DNA from: an uncultured Collinsella sp.
Lineage (GTDB): Bacteria > Actinomycetota > Coriobacteriia > Coriobacteriales > Coriobacteriaceae
Assembly (NCBI GenBank): GCA_902494035.1
Contig: CABURV010000073.1
Coordinates: 1-7,744 of the forward strand
Length of the DNA stretch: 7,744 bases
Direction: 5' to 3'
Part shown: in pieces, positions 1 to 6,226 of the stretch
Numbering within the stretch: position 1 is the first letter of the stretch
Layout: the number at the start of each line of letters is the position of its first letter
Position numbers and translations under genes: made by a program
Notes under the pieces: generated by a model
Told to the model about the DNA's origin: nothing
Seen by the model: only the letters and a program-made list of their open reading frames with translations
The model's database searches: none

Positions 1-306
1 CTCGTCGGTCTTGGCGTCGCCGGCGAAAAGCCTGGCGGCCCCGTGCGCCGCGAGTCCCGGCAGGTACGCCGCCGACATCCCGACCGCCTTGGCGCGGGCG
101 AGCGCGAGGGCGCCTATGTTGCGCGACTGGTCAACGACCACGAGCGCGTCGGGGAAGCGGCCGAACAGCGAGTCCAGGTCGCCCTCCCTGTTCGCGACGG
201 GGGCGCTCAGCAGTATCTCGCCGTCCCGGGTCGCGACGCATGCCCAATGGGACGATTTCCCGACATCGAGCCCGATGACGGCTTCCGGCATTCTGGGTGG
301 TGCCAC
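1..306 (-). CDS. IS110-family transposase, N-terminal part (cut by window edge)
   Basis: This is the start of a DEDD (RuvC-like) transposase of the IS110 family, the recombinase that inserts the element under guidance of a bridge RNA. Reading leftwards, the protein shows the first catalytic aspartate in VIGLDVGKSSHWA (D14), a second acidic position in ALVVVDQSRN (D59, where many relatives have Glu), and LFAGDAKTDE (D101). The fourth acidic residue should lie about three codons beyond position 1. The chosen start is GTG at 306 because GGAGG (within 314-319) sits 8 bases upstream; an in-frame ATG at 291 has no such site and would remove only five residues. The C-terminal serine-containing domain is off the window, so intactness cannot be judged. 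Family assignment is firm from the motif order; the D-for-E swap at residue 59 is seen directly. Confidence 0.93.
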   Translation of the reverse strand, partial: MAPPRMPEAVIGLDVGKSSHWACVATRDGEILLSAPVANREGDLDSLFGRFPDALVVVDQSRNIGALALARAKAVGMSAAYLPGLAAHGAARLFAGDAKTDE

Positions 307-318
307 GGTGGTATCCTC

Positions 319-338
319 CAATCGGTAGGCCGATCGGA
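319..338 (-). other. Hairpin just upstream of the transposase RBS
   Basis: An inverted repeat CCGATCGG-CCTA-CCGATTGG (read on the minus strand) forms an 8-bp stem with one G-T wobble and a 4-base loop. It ends directly against the GGAGGA ribosome binding site of the transposase gene at 314-319. A stem here could limit access to the site or mark the 3' limit of the bridge RNA; this role is inference. Confidence 0.6.
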
Positions 339-339
339 A

Positions 340-540
340 CCCCTCCCTGCGACACCCACATTACCTGGCCGTGGCGCTTGCGCCCGGCAGTTTCCTATCA
401 GTCGTCCGGAGCGGCGAGCGCCCCCGGTGGCAACACCCCCCCGGGCCCTCTACGGGGCAGGGGCAGACGGCCATCCGGAGGCGCCCGATCGGCGGCCCCT
501 CGGGGCTTGCCCGTATCGTAGGCAATGCGCCGAATGCTCG
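340..540 (-). ncRNA. Candidate IS110 bridge RNA region
   Basis: No gene fits this stretch, and it lies where IS110-group elements encode their bridge RNA: between the left end and the transposase start, same strand. Read on the minus strand it contains an extended hairpin at 511-491 (GGC, bulge, GCCC-CGAG-GGGC, bulge, GCC), a small stem at 437-426 (GGTG-TTGC-CACC) and a strong imperfect hairpin at 390-365 (core GGCGC-AA-GCGCC). The heptamer CTCCGGA occurs twice, near 480 and near 411, in sequence between hairpins. A weak -10-like TACGAT is at 520-515. Ends, guide loops and expression are not determined. Location and structure are seen; the function is inferred from the family. Confidence 0.42.
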
Positions 541-560
541 CCATCGAAATTTATCGATGG
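541..560. repeat. Perfect 7-bp inverted repeat, candidate IS-end element
   Basis: CCATCGA and TCGATGG flank a 6-base AT-rich centre (AATTTA). The repeat marks the change from the GC-rich, hairpin-rich left arm of the insertion sequence to the more ordinary leader of the AIM24 gene. It may be a subterminal repeat of the element or a protein-binding site; no comparison copy is available here. Confidence 0.5.
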
Positions 561-582
561 CCTATTTCAGACTGTAATGGGG

Positions 583-648
583 GCGGGAAGCCCGCGGGAA
601 ACACTCCTCGAATATGATGCTGTTCATATAAGGCGCGGGATAGCCCGC
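583..648 (+). promoter_or_regulatory. Leader region of the AIM24 gene with two GCGGG hairpins
   Basis: Two similar hairpins lie here: GCGGG-AAG-CCCGC at 583-595 and GCGGG-ATAG-CCCGC at 635-648. Between them are -10-like boxes TATGAT (613-618) and TATAAG (627-632); neither has a convincing -35 box at normal spacing. The second hairpin ends seven bases before the Shine-Dalgarno sequence, so it is likely in the mRNA leader. Promoter placement is weak. Confidence 0.3.
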
Positions 649-665
649 TCGTACAAGGAGGCATC

Positions 666-1475
666 ATGAGCTATCGAGTGAGCAATTTTGACAGCAATGA
701 TGACGTGCGTAAGTTGGCGGAACGTGGTCAGTTTTCAGTTATCGAGTGGCGGCGCGATCTGTCCACGACGCCATGGACTGCTCAGACGGCGTGGTTTGCC
801 GCCGAGATGGATGTGCGCCGCCGCCAGCTCATCATTAACCTAGCGGGAGGACCTGGCGCAACGCTGCAGAGCGGTGCCATGCAATGGACAGTGGGGGACG
901 TCCGGGCCGATACGGGGGTAAAAGGTGCAGGCGATCTGGTGGGGAAGATGTTCCGTGGCGCGGTCTCCCAGGATTCAATGATCAAGCCGGAATATCGCGG
1001 ATCCGGTATGGTCGTGTGCGAGCCTACTTGGCAGCATCTGCTGCTTGTCGATCTTGCGGCCTGGGGTAACTCCGTGGTACTCAATGACGGCCTATTCCTA
1101 GCTTGTGACGCCGATATCAAGGACTCCCTGCAGCGTCGTTCCAATCTTACGTCTGCCGTTGCGGGCAACGAGGGCCTGTTCAACCTGCGCTTGGACGGAT
1201 CAGGTGTCGTGGCGCTCGAGTCGCCTTGCCCGGAACAGGAGATCGTTTTTATCGATTTGGAAAACGACGAGCTGAAAGTGGATGGCAACTACGCGCTGCT
1301 GTGGAGCTCGAGCTTGGAATTCAGCGTTGAACGATCCGGTAAAAGCCTCATCGGCTCTGCGGTGGGCGGCGAAGGTCTGGTGAATGTGTACCGCGGCACC
1401 GGCCGGGTGATGCTTGCGCCGATGCAGCCTTCCACGGGCTGCAACACCTACGCGCCCACGCCCACGGACGTGTAG
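666..1475 (+). CDS. AIM24 family protein
   Basis: The 269-residue product matches the AIM24 family (formerly DUF124), a beta-rich fold named after a yeast mitochondrial protein; bacterial members have no settled biochemical role. Recognisable family segments are a core starting at about residue 56 (LIINLAGGPGATLQSGAMQW), the glycine-rich stretch GVKGAGDLVGKMFRG (84-98), LNDGLFLACDADIKDSL (139-155), and a second half repeating the pattern with GNEGLFNLRLDGSGVVALES (167-186) and GEGLVNVYRGTGRVMLAP (235-252). No signal peptide or membrane helix is visible, so it is probably cytosolic or peripheral. AAGGAGG at 655-661 lies 4 bases before the ATG, which fixes the start. Length is normal for the family. 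A neighbouring insertion sequence ends roughly 100 bases upstream and may affect its promoter. Confidence 0.9.
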   Translation: MSYRVSNFDSNDDVRKLAERGQFSVIEWRRDLSTTPWTAQTAWFAAEMDVRRRQLIINLAGGPGATLQSGAMQWTVGDVRADTGVKGAGDLVGKMFRGAVSQDSMIKPEYRGSGMVVCEPTWQHLLLVDLAAWGNSVVLNDGLFLACDADIKDSLQRRSNLTSAVAGNEGLFNLRLDGSGVVALESPCPEQEIVFIDLENDELKVDGNYALLWSSSLEFSVERSGKSLIGSAVGGEGLVNVYRGTGRVMLAPMQPSTGCNTYAPTPTDV

Positions 1476-1478
1476 GGC

Positions 1479-1724
1479 GTGGTGACGGGCGCGCACCCGG
1501 CCGAGCGCGATGCCTCCGATGCGCCCTGCATGCGCAGCCGCATGACGACTGCCTCCGTGCATCAGTCCCGTACGAATTGGCAGCTTTACCTTGCAGAATA
1601 CGAAATGCTCCATGGATCGCGCGATGAGGCGCAGCGCCTGGCGTCCGATGCCTCTCTCGATCCGCTCACACCGCGCATGCAGCACCTACGAGATGGCATA
1701 CTGAGGGGCCTCGATGCGTGCTGA
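1479..1724 (+). CDS. Possible small hypothetical protein downstream of the AIM24 gene
   Basis: This ORF of up to 81 codons begins 3 bases after the AIM24 stop and ends just before a strong hairpin. Third codon positions are mostly G or C, as in the neighbouring genes, and the second half (RTNWQLYLAEYEMLHGSRDEA onward in two blocks) looks like a plausible amphipathic helical protein. Candidate starts are GTG 1479, GTG 1482 (AGGG at 1474-1477 lies 4 bases upstream) and ATG 1530 or 1542, which lack clear ribosome binding sites. Translational coupling to the AIM24 gene would suit the GTG starts. I recognise no family. A non-coding 3' region remains possible, and an ORF on the opposite strand here is no more convincing. 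Confidence 0.4.
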   Translation: MVTGAHPAERDASDAPCMRSRMTTASVHQSRTNWQLYLAEYEMLHGSRDEAQRLASDASLDPLTPRMQHLRDGILRGLDAC

Positions 1725-1730
1725 TCGCCG

Positions 1731-1777
1731 AAAAGCCGGGCCCAGCTTGCGGAGCAGCTCCGAAGCTGGGCCCGGCT
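1731..1777 (-). terminator. Rho-independent terminator of the membrane-protein gene
   Basis: AGCCGGGCCCAGCT (1734-1747) pairs perfectly with AGCTGGGCCCGGCT (1764-1777); the stem continues inwards with one bulged base through CGGAG/CTCCG to a 3-base loop. Read on the minus strand it is followed by TTTT (1734-1731), so it terminates leftward transcription from the 1830-2927 gene. Rightward there is no T run, although the stem could still slow plus-strand transcripts ending at 1724. Confidence 0.85.
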
Positions 1778-1829
1778 GAAAACTCAGTAGGCATTTGCGC
1801 CAACGGCACCTTTTGCGGCCGCGCTCTTC

Positions 1830-2927
1830 CTAGCGCTGCTCTATTGTCTCAAGCGCATCTTCGGCGGCTTCGGCTGCGGTTTTGTCCCTGGGGCCATCTT
1901 CGAACCAGGAGCGCAGGTCCGCGAGCGTGGTCGCGGCGCCGTACACGCGGAGCTTTCGCCCACCCTTGGTGGCGACTGTGCAACGATCGCCGTATTCGCT
2001 GTGCTCTGGTGCGCCAATGCGCCCGAGATAGTCGCGGCGAAATGCGACCACATTCATGTTGCTGATCTCGATGAACCAATCCTGGTCCTCCAGTGAGGCA
2101 CCCGTGGCGCCGCGCTCGGCCATGTCCTCGGCAAACGAGAATCCGAGCTCGCGTTCCTGGGCGCCAATGCGCAGGATGCCGCGCAGGAGCATGCAGGCCA
2201 TGATGAGCGGCAGCAGGACGCCGATCAAAACGAACAGGAACGGCACGATGGACAGCATATGCATGTCCGTGCCGGCAAAGACGGTCATGAATACCAAGAC
2301 CAGCGCGGTGATGCCTGCGATCCCCAAAAAGACCAGGGTGAGCGGTTTGATGGCCTGCCAGCAGAGGCGCAGCTTGGTGATTGGGCGACCTCCGTCCTGT
2401 ATCTCGATACCCTCTTCCTCCAGGCGGGCGAGCAGATTGATCGAGCAGGTTCCCTCCAGGCTCACGGATGCCCAGGCACCCTCGTTGGTGAACAGGACAA
2501 TGTGCATCATCTGCGTGTCCATGACCGCATGCGTAAGCTTGGAGAACGCGGTGCTTTTGCGCTGACCTAGGAAATTGCGGATGGTGAGGGAGTCACCATC
2601 GACATCGAGCTGCGGCATGCTCGCAAAGAGCCACATGCCCAGCCCCACAAGCGCCAGGGCATGTCCGAACCACATGAGCTCGCTGTCCCAGGCACCCAGG
2701 GACAGGCCCTGCCATACATATACTGCGAGCATCACGAGCTCAAAGAGAACGGCGCATACGGCCAGGATCAAGCGGAATGCCTTGGGGGTACGCACGGTAA
2801 AGCGGTTGAGGCTGTCGGGTGCTGCCTTGCGCTCTTTTGCCCCGCGCCGTACGATCCACGCCGTGAGCGGTCCCACAACGAGCGCGAGCACCGCGGCGCT
2901 CAATACGGATTCAAATAGGTCGCCCAT
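1830..2927 (-). CDS. Multi-pass membrane protein of unknown function
   Basis: The 365-residue product has five likely membrane helices, roughly 7-27, 51-72, 86-103, 195-217 and 225-250. Between helices 3 and 4 lies a soluble segment (about 105-190) with alternating strands (LDVDGDSLTIRNFLGQRK) that recalls bacterial PH-like domains, and a second soluble domain follows helix 5 (about 255-350, including FIEISNMNVVAFRRDYLGRI). The C-terminus is charged. I do not recognise a named family with certainty. ATG at 2927 is preferred because TTGGAGG (2939-2933) lies 5 bases upstream; the in-frame TTG at 2939 overlaps that site. The gene stands alone, with its own promoter and a strong terminator about 50 bases beyond the stop. 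A role in envelope sensing or transport is possible but not shown. Confidence 0.85.
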   Translation of the reverse strand: MGDLFESVLSAAVLALVVGPLTAWIVRRGAKERKAAPDSLNRFTVRTPKAFRLILAVCAVLFELVMLAVYVWQGLSLGAWDSELMWFGHALALVGLGMWLFASMPQLDVDGDSLTIRNFLGQRKSTAFSKLTHAVMDTQMMHIVLFTNEGAWASVSLEGTCSINLLARLEEEGIEIQDGGRPITKLRLCWQAIKPLTLVFLGIAGITALVLVFMTVFAGTDMHMLSIVPFLFVLIGVLLPLIMACMLLRGILRIGAQERELGFSFAEDMAERGATGASLEDQDWFIEISNMNVVAFRRDYLGRIGAPEHSEYGDRCTVATKGGRKLRVYGAATTLADLRSWFEDGPRDKTAAEAAEDALETIEQR

Positions 2928-2965
2928 GGTGGCCTCCAAGCCTCGTTTGGCGTTCGAATGAGCGA

Positions 2966-2994
2966 ACTATATCAAAAGTGGTGAGGGGGGCTAA
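2966..2994 (-). promoter_or_regulatory. Promoter of the membrane-protein gene
   Basis: On the minus strand a -10 box TATAGT (2971-2966, one mismatch to consensus) is preceded by exactly 17 bases and a weak -35 box TTAGCC (2994-2989). Transcription would begin near 2959, giving a leader of about 30 bases before the ATG at 2927. Spacing is good; the -35 match is only three of six. Confidence 0.5.
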
Positions 2995-3097
2995 CGGCGT
3001 GAAGTGGTTTTCGGCAAACGTAACAGGCGCCATGCGAGAAGTGACGGGTTCTTGTCTCTCGCTGTCTCTGCCTGGCAAAACAGCGCATCTAAAAAGC

Positions 3098-3166
3098 CTA
3101 ATGCACGTTTGTGGTAATCTCTAATGTATGATTTCGGGAAATGCTAATGCATGTTTTCGGGTTTTG
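3098..3166 (+). repeat. Three 23-bp tandem direct repeats upstream of the DUF4143 ATPase
   Basis: Three units start at 3098, 3121 and 3144, exactly 23 bases apart, each opening with CTAATG. Units 2 and 3 share 18 of 23 bases, including TTTCGGG; unit 1 matches unit 3 at about 15 of 23. The array contains a -10-like TATGAT (3127-3132) and runs into the GGAGGG ribosome binding site (3166-3171). A unit of about two helical turns placed over the promoter suggests operator sites, possibly autoregulatory; the regulator is unknown. Confidence 0.65.
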
Positions 3167-3175
3167 GAGGGCACT

Positions 3176-4333
3176 ATGATACCGAGGTTGCTGGCATCTG
3201 AGTTCGAGAAGCTCTTGTCGTGGTTTCCGGTTGTTTCGGTGACCGGTCCGCGTCAAAGTGGCAAGTCCACGCTGGTCCGCATGGAGCTTCCGGACTACGG
3301 TTACGTTAACCTCGAGGATCCGCAGCTGCGCAAGGAGGCGCTTGAGGATCCGGTCGGTTTTATTCGCAACAGGCCTTCGCGCCTAATTGTCGACGAGGCT
3401 CAATATACGCCGGATTTGTTCAGCGTAATCCAGGCGGTCTCAGACGAACGGGGGAGCGCCGGACAATATGTCCTATCGGGTTCGCAGAATTTTTTGCTCG
3501 CAAAGGGCATTGGACAGTCGCTGGCGGGGCGCGTCGGTATGCTTAAGCTCCTGCCGCTATCATATGTGGAGCTGTCGGGGCAACCTTATGGGGATGTAGA
3601 CGAGTTCATGGTGTTGGGCGGCTATCCGCGCATGCGTGCTACGGGGATGCCCGCCGAGTTGTTTTTCCCAAACTATATCGATACGTACATTGAGCGTGAT
3701 GTCGCGGGGTATTTGGATGTGCGCAACCTAGCGGCATTCAGGCGTTTTTTGAGCCTGTGCGCTCTTAATGCGGGAAACCTGGTTAACTATGCGGGCATGG
3801 CGCGCGATGTGGACGTAGACGTGCGTACGGTTAAATCATGGCTGTCTATGTTGGAAGCGAGCTACGTGGTGTATCTGTTGCCACCGTATTACTCCAACAA
3901 GGGAAAGCGCCTGGTTAAATCACCTAAATTGTATTTTTGCGATACAGGATTGCTGTGCAATCTGCTGGGTATCGCATCGGTTGACTTGCTCAACAGTAGC
4001 GAGCATTTGGGTGCGGTGGTTGAAAACTTGGTGGTGGCAGAGACGCTCAAAGCCCATTTGAACCGTGGAGAGCGACCCGAGCTGTACTTCTATCGAAACG
4101 ATTCAAAGGTGGAGGTCGATCTGCTGGACTTTACCAAACAGGGCTGCAGGAAAATGATAGAAGTTAAGTCAGGCCGGACTTATCGCGATAATTGGGCCCG
4201 TCATTTGACATCGGTGGGCGATGCGTTGGGCATCGACAAGGAGAACCGCGTGGTGGCGTGCAGAGTCGAGCACAGCTTCGAGGCAAAGGGCGCTCAGGTT
4301 GCTTGCTTGCACGATTGGCTGCTCTCCGCCTAG
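3176..4333 (+). CDS. AAA-family ATPase with DUF4143 C-terminal domain
   Basis: The 385-residue product has the AAA_14 plus DUF4143 layout. The N-terminal ATPase shows Walker A GPRQSGKST (24-32), Walker B RLIVDEAQ (69-76) and the SGSQN sensor-like motif (101-105). Then come GGYPRMR (148-154), TYIERDV (170-176) and a winged-helix-like segment (about 203-230). The C-terminal part (YFCDTGLL near 253-260, E284, VEVDLL with D315, IEVKSG with E329 and K331) resembles a PD-(D/E)XK fold. These proteins are common in accessory regions of anaerobes; cellular role is unsettled, with DNA or defence-related functions only suggested. ATG 3176 is chosen because GGAGGG ends 4 bases upstream; an in-frame ATG at 3128 lies inside the repeat array and a -10-like box. 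All key ATPase residues are present. Its stop overlaps that of the convergent prenyl synthase gene. Confidence 0.92.
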   Translation: MIPRLLASEFEKLLSWFPVVSVTGPRQSGKSTLVRMELPDYGYVNLEDPQLRKEALEDPVGFIRNRPSRLIVDEAQYTPDLFSVIQAVSDERGSAGQYVLSGSQNFLLAKGIGQSLAGRVGMLKLLPLSYVELSGQPYGDVDEFMVLGGYPRMRATGMPAELFFPNYIDTYIERDVAGYLDVRNLAAFRRFLSLCALNAGNLVNYAGMARDVDVDVRTVKSWLSMLEASYVVYLLPPYYSNKGKRLVKSPKLYFCDTGLLCNLLGIASVDLLNSSEHLGAVVENLVVAETLKAHLNRGERPELYFYRNDSKVEVDLLDFTKQGCRKMIEVKSGRTYRDNWARHLTSVGDALGIDKENRVVACRVEHSFEAKGAQVACLHDWLLSA

Positions 4334-5343
4334 TTGAGGCGCTCCACAAAGAAATCCGCCATGTTCAACAGGAGCTCGCGGCTCGCGGGCTCAAGCCCGA
4401 TGCCGGCGAGGATCTGCTTGGCGTCGGCAATGAGGTCGAGCGCGTACCGTCGCGCGTACTCGATGGACCCGGTTTCCTCAAAGAGGTCGACGGCCCGCTG
4501 GAGCTCTGCGGGGTCGGTGGTGCCGGCATGCAGCAGGTCTACGAGCTCATCGTGGCGGCGTGCATCGCTCAGCGCGTGCACGGCAACAAGGGTGCGCTTG
4601 CCCTCGGTGATGTCGCTGCGGAAGTCCTTGTTGTTGGCCTCGGCCTTGCCAATGAGGTTGAGCAGGTCGTCTTGGATCTGGAACGCCAGACCGGTCTTCA
4701 TGCCAAAGCCGCGCAGGGCCTCGACCTGCTCCTCGGAGCCTCCGCCCACGATGGCGCCGCAGGCCAGGGGCGTGGCTCCGCTGTAATATGCGGTCTTGAG
4801 CGTGGCCATGGCCAGGTAATCCTCAACGGAGATATCGAAGCGGTCATCGCGGACCCAGCCCAAATCGAGCGCCTGGCCCTCGATGGTCCGCTCGGTCATG
4901 GCGGTGAGCTCGCCAAGCAGCCGTACCTTAAGATCGGCACTCAGGGAATCGTCGGCCAAGATGATCGAGGTGACGGTCGTGAGCTCCAAGTCTCCGCAGT
5001 TGGTGGCAATGCCGATGCCCTGGGTGCGGTGCATGCACGGCTCGCCGCGCCGCAGCTCGCCGTGGTCGGCGATGTCATCGTGGATGAGCGCCGCGCTCTG
5101 GAAGTGCTCGATGGCCGCCGCCGGGGCGAGTGCGTCGGTAAAGGTGCCGCCAACGGCCTGGCAGGCAAGCATGCAGATCAAGGGCCTGTGACGCTTGCCC
5201 GCGTTAGCCGAGAACGCGCGCAGCGGTGCGTAGAGAAAGGTGTCGAGGTCCGCGCGATCGGTGCGGCCGCAGAAGTACGCCTCCATGCACGGATTGATAT
5301 CGACCTGATGGTCCTTGAGGAATTGTGCAAACGGGTTAGCCAC
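4330..5343 (-). CDS. Polyprenyl diphosphate synthase (trans-isoprenyl type)
   Basis: The 337-residue product condenses isopentenyl diphosphate onto an allylic primer to make an isoprenoid diphosphate. Motifs in order: GKRHRP (49-54), first aspartate-rich motif ALIHDDIADHGELRRG (D89, D90, D93), the KT pair (183-184), second motif QIQDDLLNLIG (D225, D226, N229) and DFRSDITEGKRT (240-251). The two-residue spacing in DDxxD and alanine five residues before it favour a C20 or longer product rather than farnesyl diphosphate, from known chain-length rules; the exact product is inferred. The second motif ends in Asn instead of the usual Asp. GTG 5343 is chosen because AAAGGTG (5358-5352) precedes it by 8 bases. 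An upstream in-frame ATG at 5406 sits almost against a -10-like TATAGT (5414-5409), leaving no leader. Likely feeds quinone or carrier-lipid synthesis. Confidence 0.88.
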   Translation of the reverse strand: MANPFAQFLKDHQVDINPCMEAYFCGRTDRADLDTFLYAPLRAFSANAGKRHRPLICMLACQAVGGTFTDALAPAAAIEHFQSAALIHDDIADHGELRRGEPCMHRTQGIGIATNCGDLELTTVTSIILADDSLSADLKVRLLGELTAMTERTIEGQALDLGWVRDDRFDISVEDYLAMATLKTAYYSGATPLACGAIVGGGSEEQVEALRGFGMKTGLAFQIQDDLLNLIGKAEANNKDFRSDITEGKRTLVAVHALSDARRHDELVDLLHAGTTDPAELQRAVDLFEETGSIEYARRYALDLIADAKQILAGIGLEPASRELLLNMADFFVERLN

Positions 5344-5408
5344 GGCTCGTGCACCTTTCTGGGATATCGACAGCCCGCTCGGCAGGCTGCGCGCATTGTT
5401 CTGCATCA

Positions 5409-5414
5409 ACTATA
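5409..5414 (-). promoter_or_regulatory. Candidate -10 box of the polyprenyl synthase gene
   Basis: TATAGT on the minus strand is one base off consensus and identical to the -10 box of the 1830-2927 gene. It would start transcription near 5402, leaving about 60 bases before the GTG at 5343. No recognisable -35 box lies 16-18 bases upstream, so support is limited. Confidence 0.35.
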
Positions 5415-5562
5415 GCGAACCATGCTGGCAACGGGCTGTGGGATCTGCGTGAGGGGGGGGCGCCGGCGCTTGTTGCACGGCGCATCGGTCTTTGCGCCGC
5501 CATGTGAGCCCGTGCGCCCGGGGGCGTGCGAGGATGCGCTCGTCCGCCGGTACGGGACTAAG

Positions 5563-5628
5563 AAAAAGGGCGCGACCGCATTCGATCGCGCCCCGATTTG
5601 GGCCGTTGTTGAGGAGCCCGCAGGCTCC
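5563..5628 (-). terminator. Terminator after the galE remnant, with a preceding hairpin
   Basis: GGGCGCGA (5568-5575) pairs with TCGCGCCC (5586-5593) around a 10-base loop; read leftward it is followed by TTTTT (5567-5563), a classic intrinsic terminator. Closer to the galE stop a second perfect hairpin, GGAGCC-CGCA-GGCTCC (5613-5628), lacks a T run. The pair closes the galE transcript and separates it from the prenyl synthase gene. From 5415 to 5562 I see no gene, only GC-rich spacer with a run of eight G (5453-5460). Confidence 0.85.
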
Positions 5629-5634
5629 GTAGCC

Positions 5635-6224
5635 CTATTTGACGGTGGCGAAGCCGTCGGGGTTGTTGGACTGCCAACGCCAGCTGTCGCGGCACATGTC
5701 CTTGATGTTGAACTTGGCCTTCCAGCCCATCATGCGCTCGGCCTTGGAGGCATCGCCGTATACGGCGGCAACGTCGCCGGCGCGGCGCGGGCAGATCTTG
5801 TAGGGCAGGTCGCGGCCGCATGCCTCGGAGAAGGCCTGGACCACCTCGAGCACCGAGGTGCCCTGACCGGTGCCCAGATTGAAGATCTCCACGCCCTCGC
5901 GGCCGTTCATCCAGTTGAGCGCGGCGACGTGGCCGCATGCCAGGTCCACAACGTGGATGTAGTCGCGCACGCCGGTTCCGTCGGGCGTGTCGTAGTCGTC
6001 ACCAAAGACCTGAACGGCCTCGAGCTTGCCCACGGCGACCTGGGCAACGTAGGGAAGCAGGTTGTTGGGGATGCCCTTGGGGTCCTCGCCGATGAGGCCG
6101 CTCTCGTGTGCGCCGATGGGGTTGAAGTAACGGAGCAGCACGACGTTCCACTCGGGGTCGGCGGTGTGGAGGTCGGTGAGCATCTGCTCGATCATCCACT
6201 TGGTCCAGCCGTAGGGGTTGGCCG
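5635..6224 (-). pseudogene. galE: UDP-glucose 4-epimerase, C-terminal part only
   Basis: The reading frame from RPANPYGWTK to the stop matches the C-terminal two-thirds of UDP-galactose/UDP-glucose 4-epimerase. The catalytic YxxxK (YGWTK) is kept, followed by VVLLRYFNPIGAHESGLIGEDP, RDYIHVVDLA and IFNLGTGQGTSV. The end (about 191 residues after the catalytic Tyr) agrees with the full-length enzyme of about 340 residues. The first 140 or so residues, with the NAD-binding GxxGxxG motif and the catalytic Ser region, are absent. The frame stays open upstream to 6351, but those 40-odd residues are Ser/Ala-rich antisense of an ABC ATPase gene, not GalE. Without the Rossmann half the product cannot be an epimerase. 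The sequence is otherwise undamaged, so the loss looks recent, or the join may be an assembly error. Confidence 0.9.
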
Positions 6225-6226
6225 GT

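Larger units (their letters stand above)
1..560 (-). mobile_element. IS110-family insertion sequence, left part
   Basis: The truncated transposase gene and the roughly 250-base non-coding stretch upstream of it together look like the left end of an IS110-group element. In that group the long non-coding arm lies 5' of the transposase gene. The outer boundary is not defined: IS110 elements usually lack terminal inverted repeats and often make no target duplication. I place it near 560, just outside the perfect 7-bp inverted repeat at 541-560; anything from about 540 to 600 is possible. The sequence beyond 600 looks like the leader of the AIM24 gene. Confidence 0.65.

Noticed and set aside
43..669. 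Long plus-strand ORF opposite the IS110 transposase and its left arm
   Set aside because: It overlaps the clear transposase frame in antisense, runs through hairpin-rich non-coding sequence and has an Arg/Pro-rich composition typical of shadow frames in GC-rich DNA.
1200..1685. Minus-strand ORF of 161 codons across the AIM24 end
   Set aside because: It is antisense to conserved AIM24 motifs, His/Arg-rich and without a ribosome binding site.
3128..3175. Upstream ATG start adding 16 residues to the DUF4143 ATPase
   Set aside because: It falls within the repeat array and a -10-like box, has no ribosome binding site, and the added residues are not family-like.
4192..5415. Plus-strand ORF of 407 codons over the prenyl synthase gene
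   Set aside because: It is the antisense shadow of a gene with all catalytic motifs intact.
5453..5460. Run of eight G as a phase-variation tract
   Set aside because: It lies in spacer, outside any gene and not between promoter boxes I can define.
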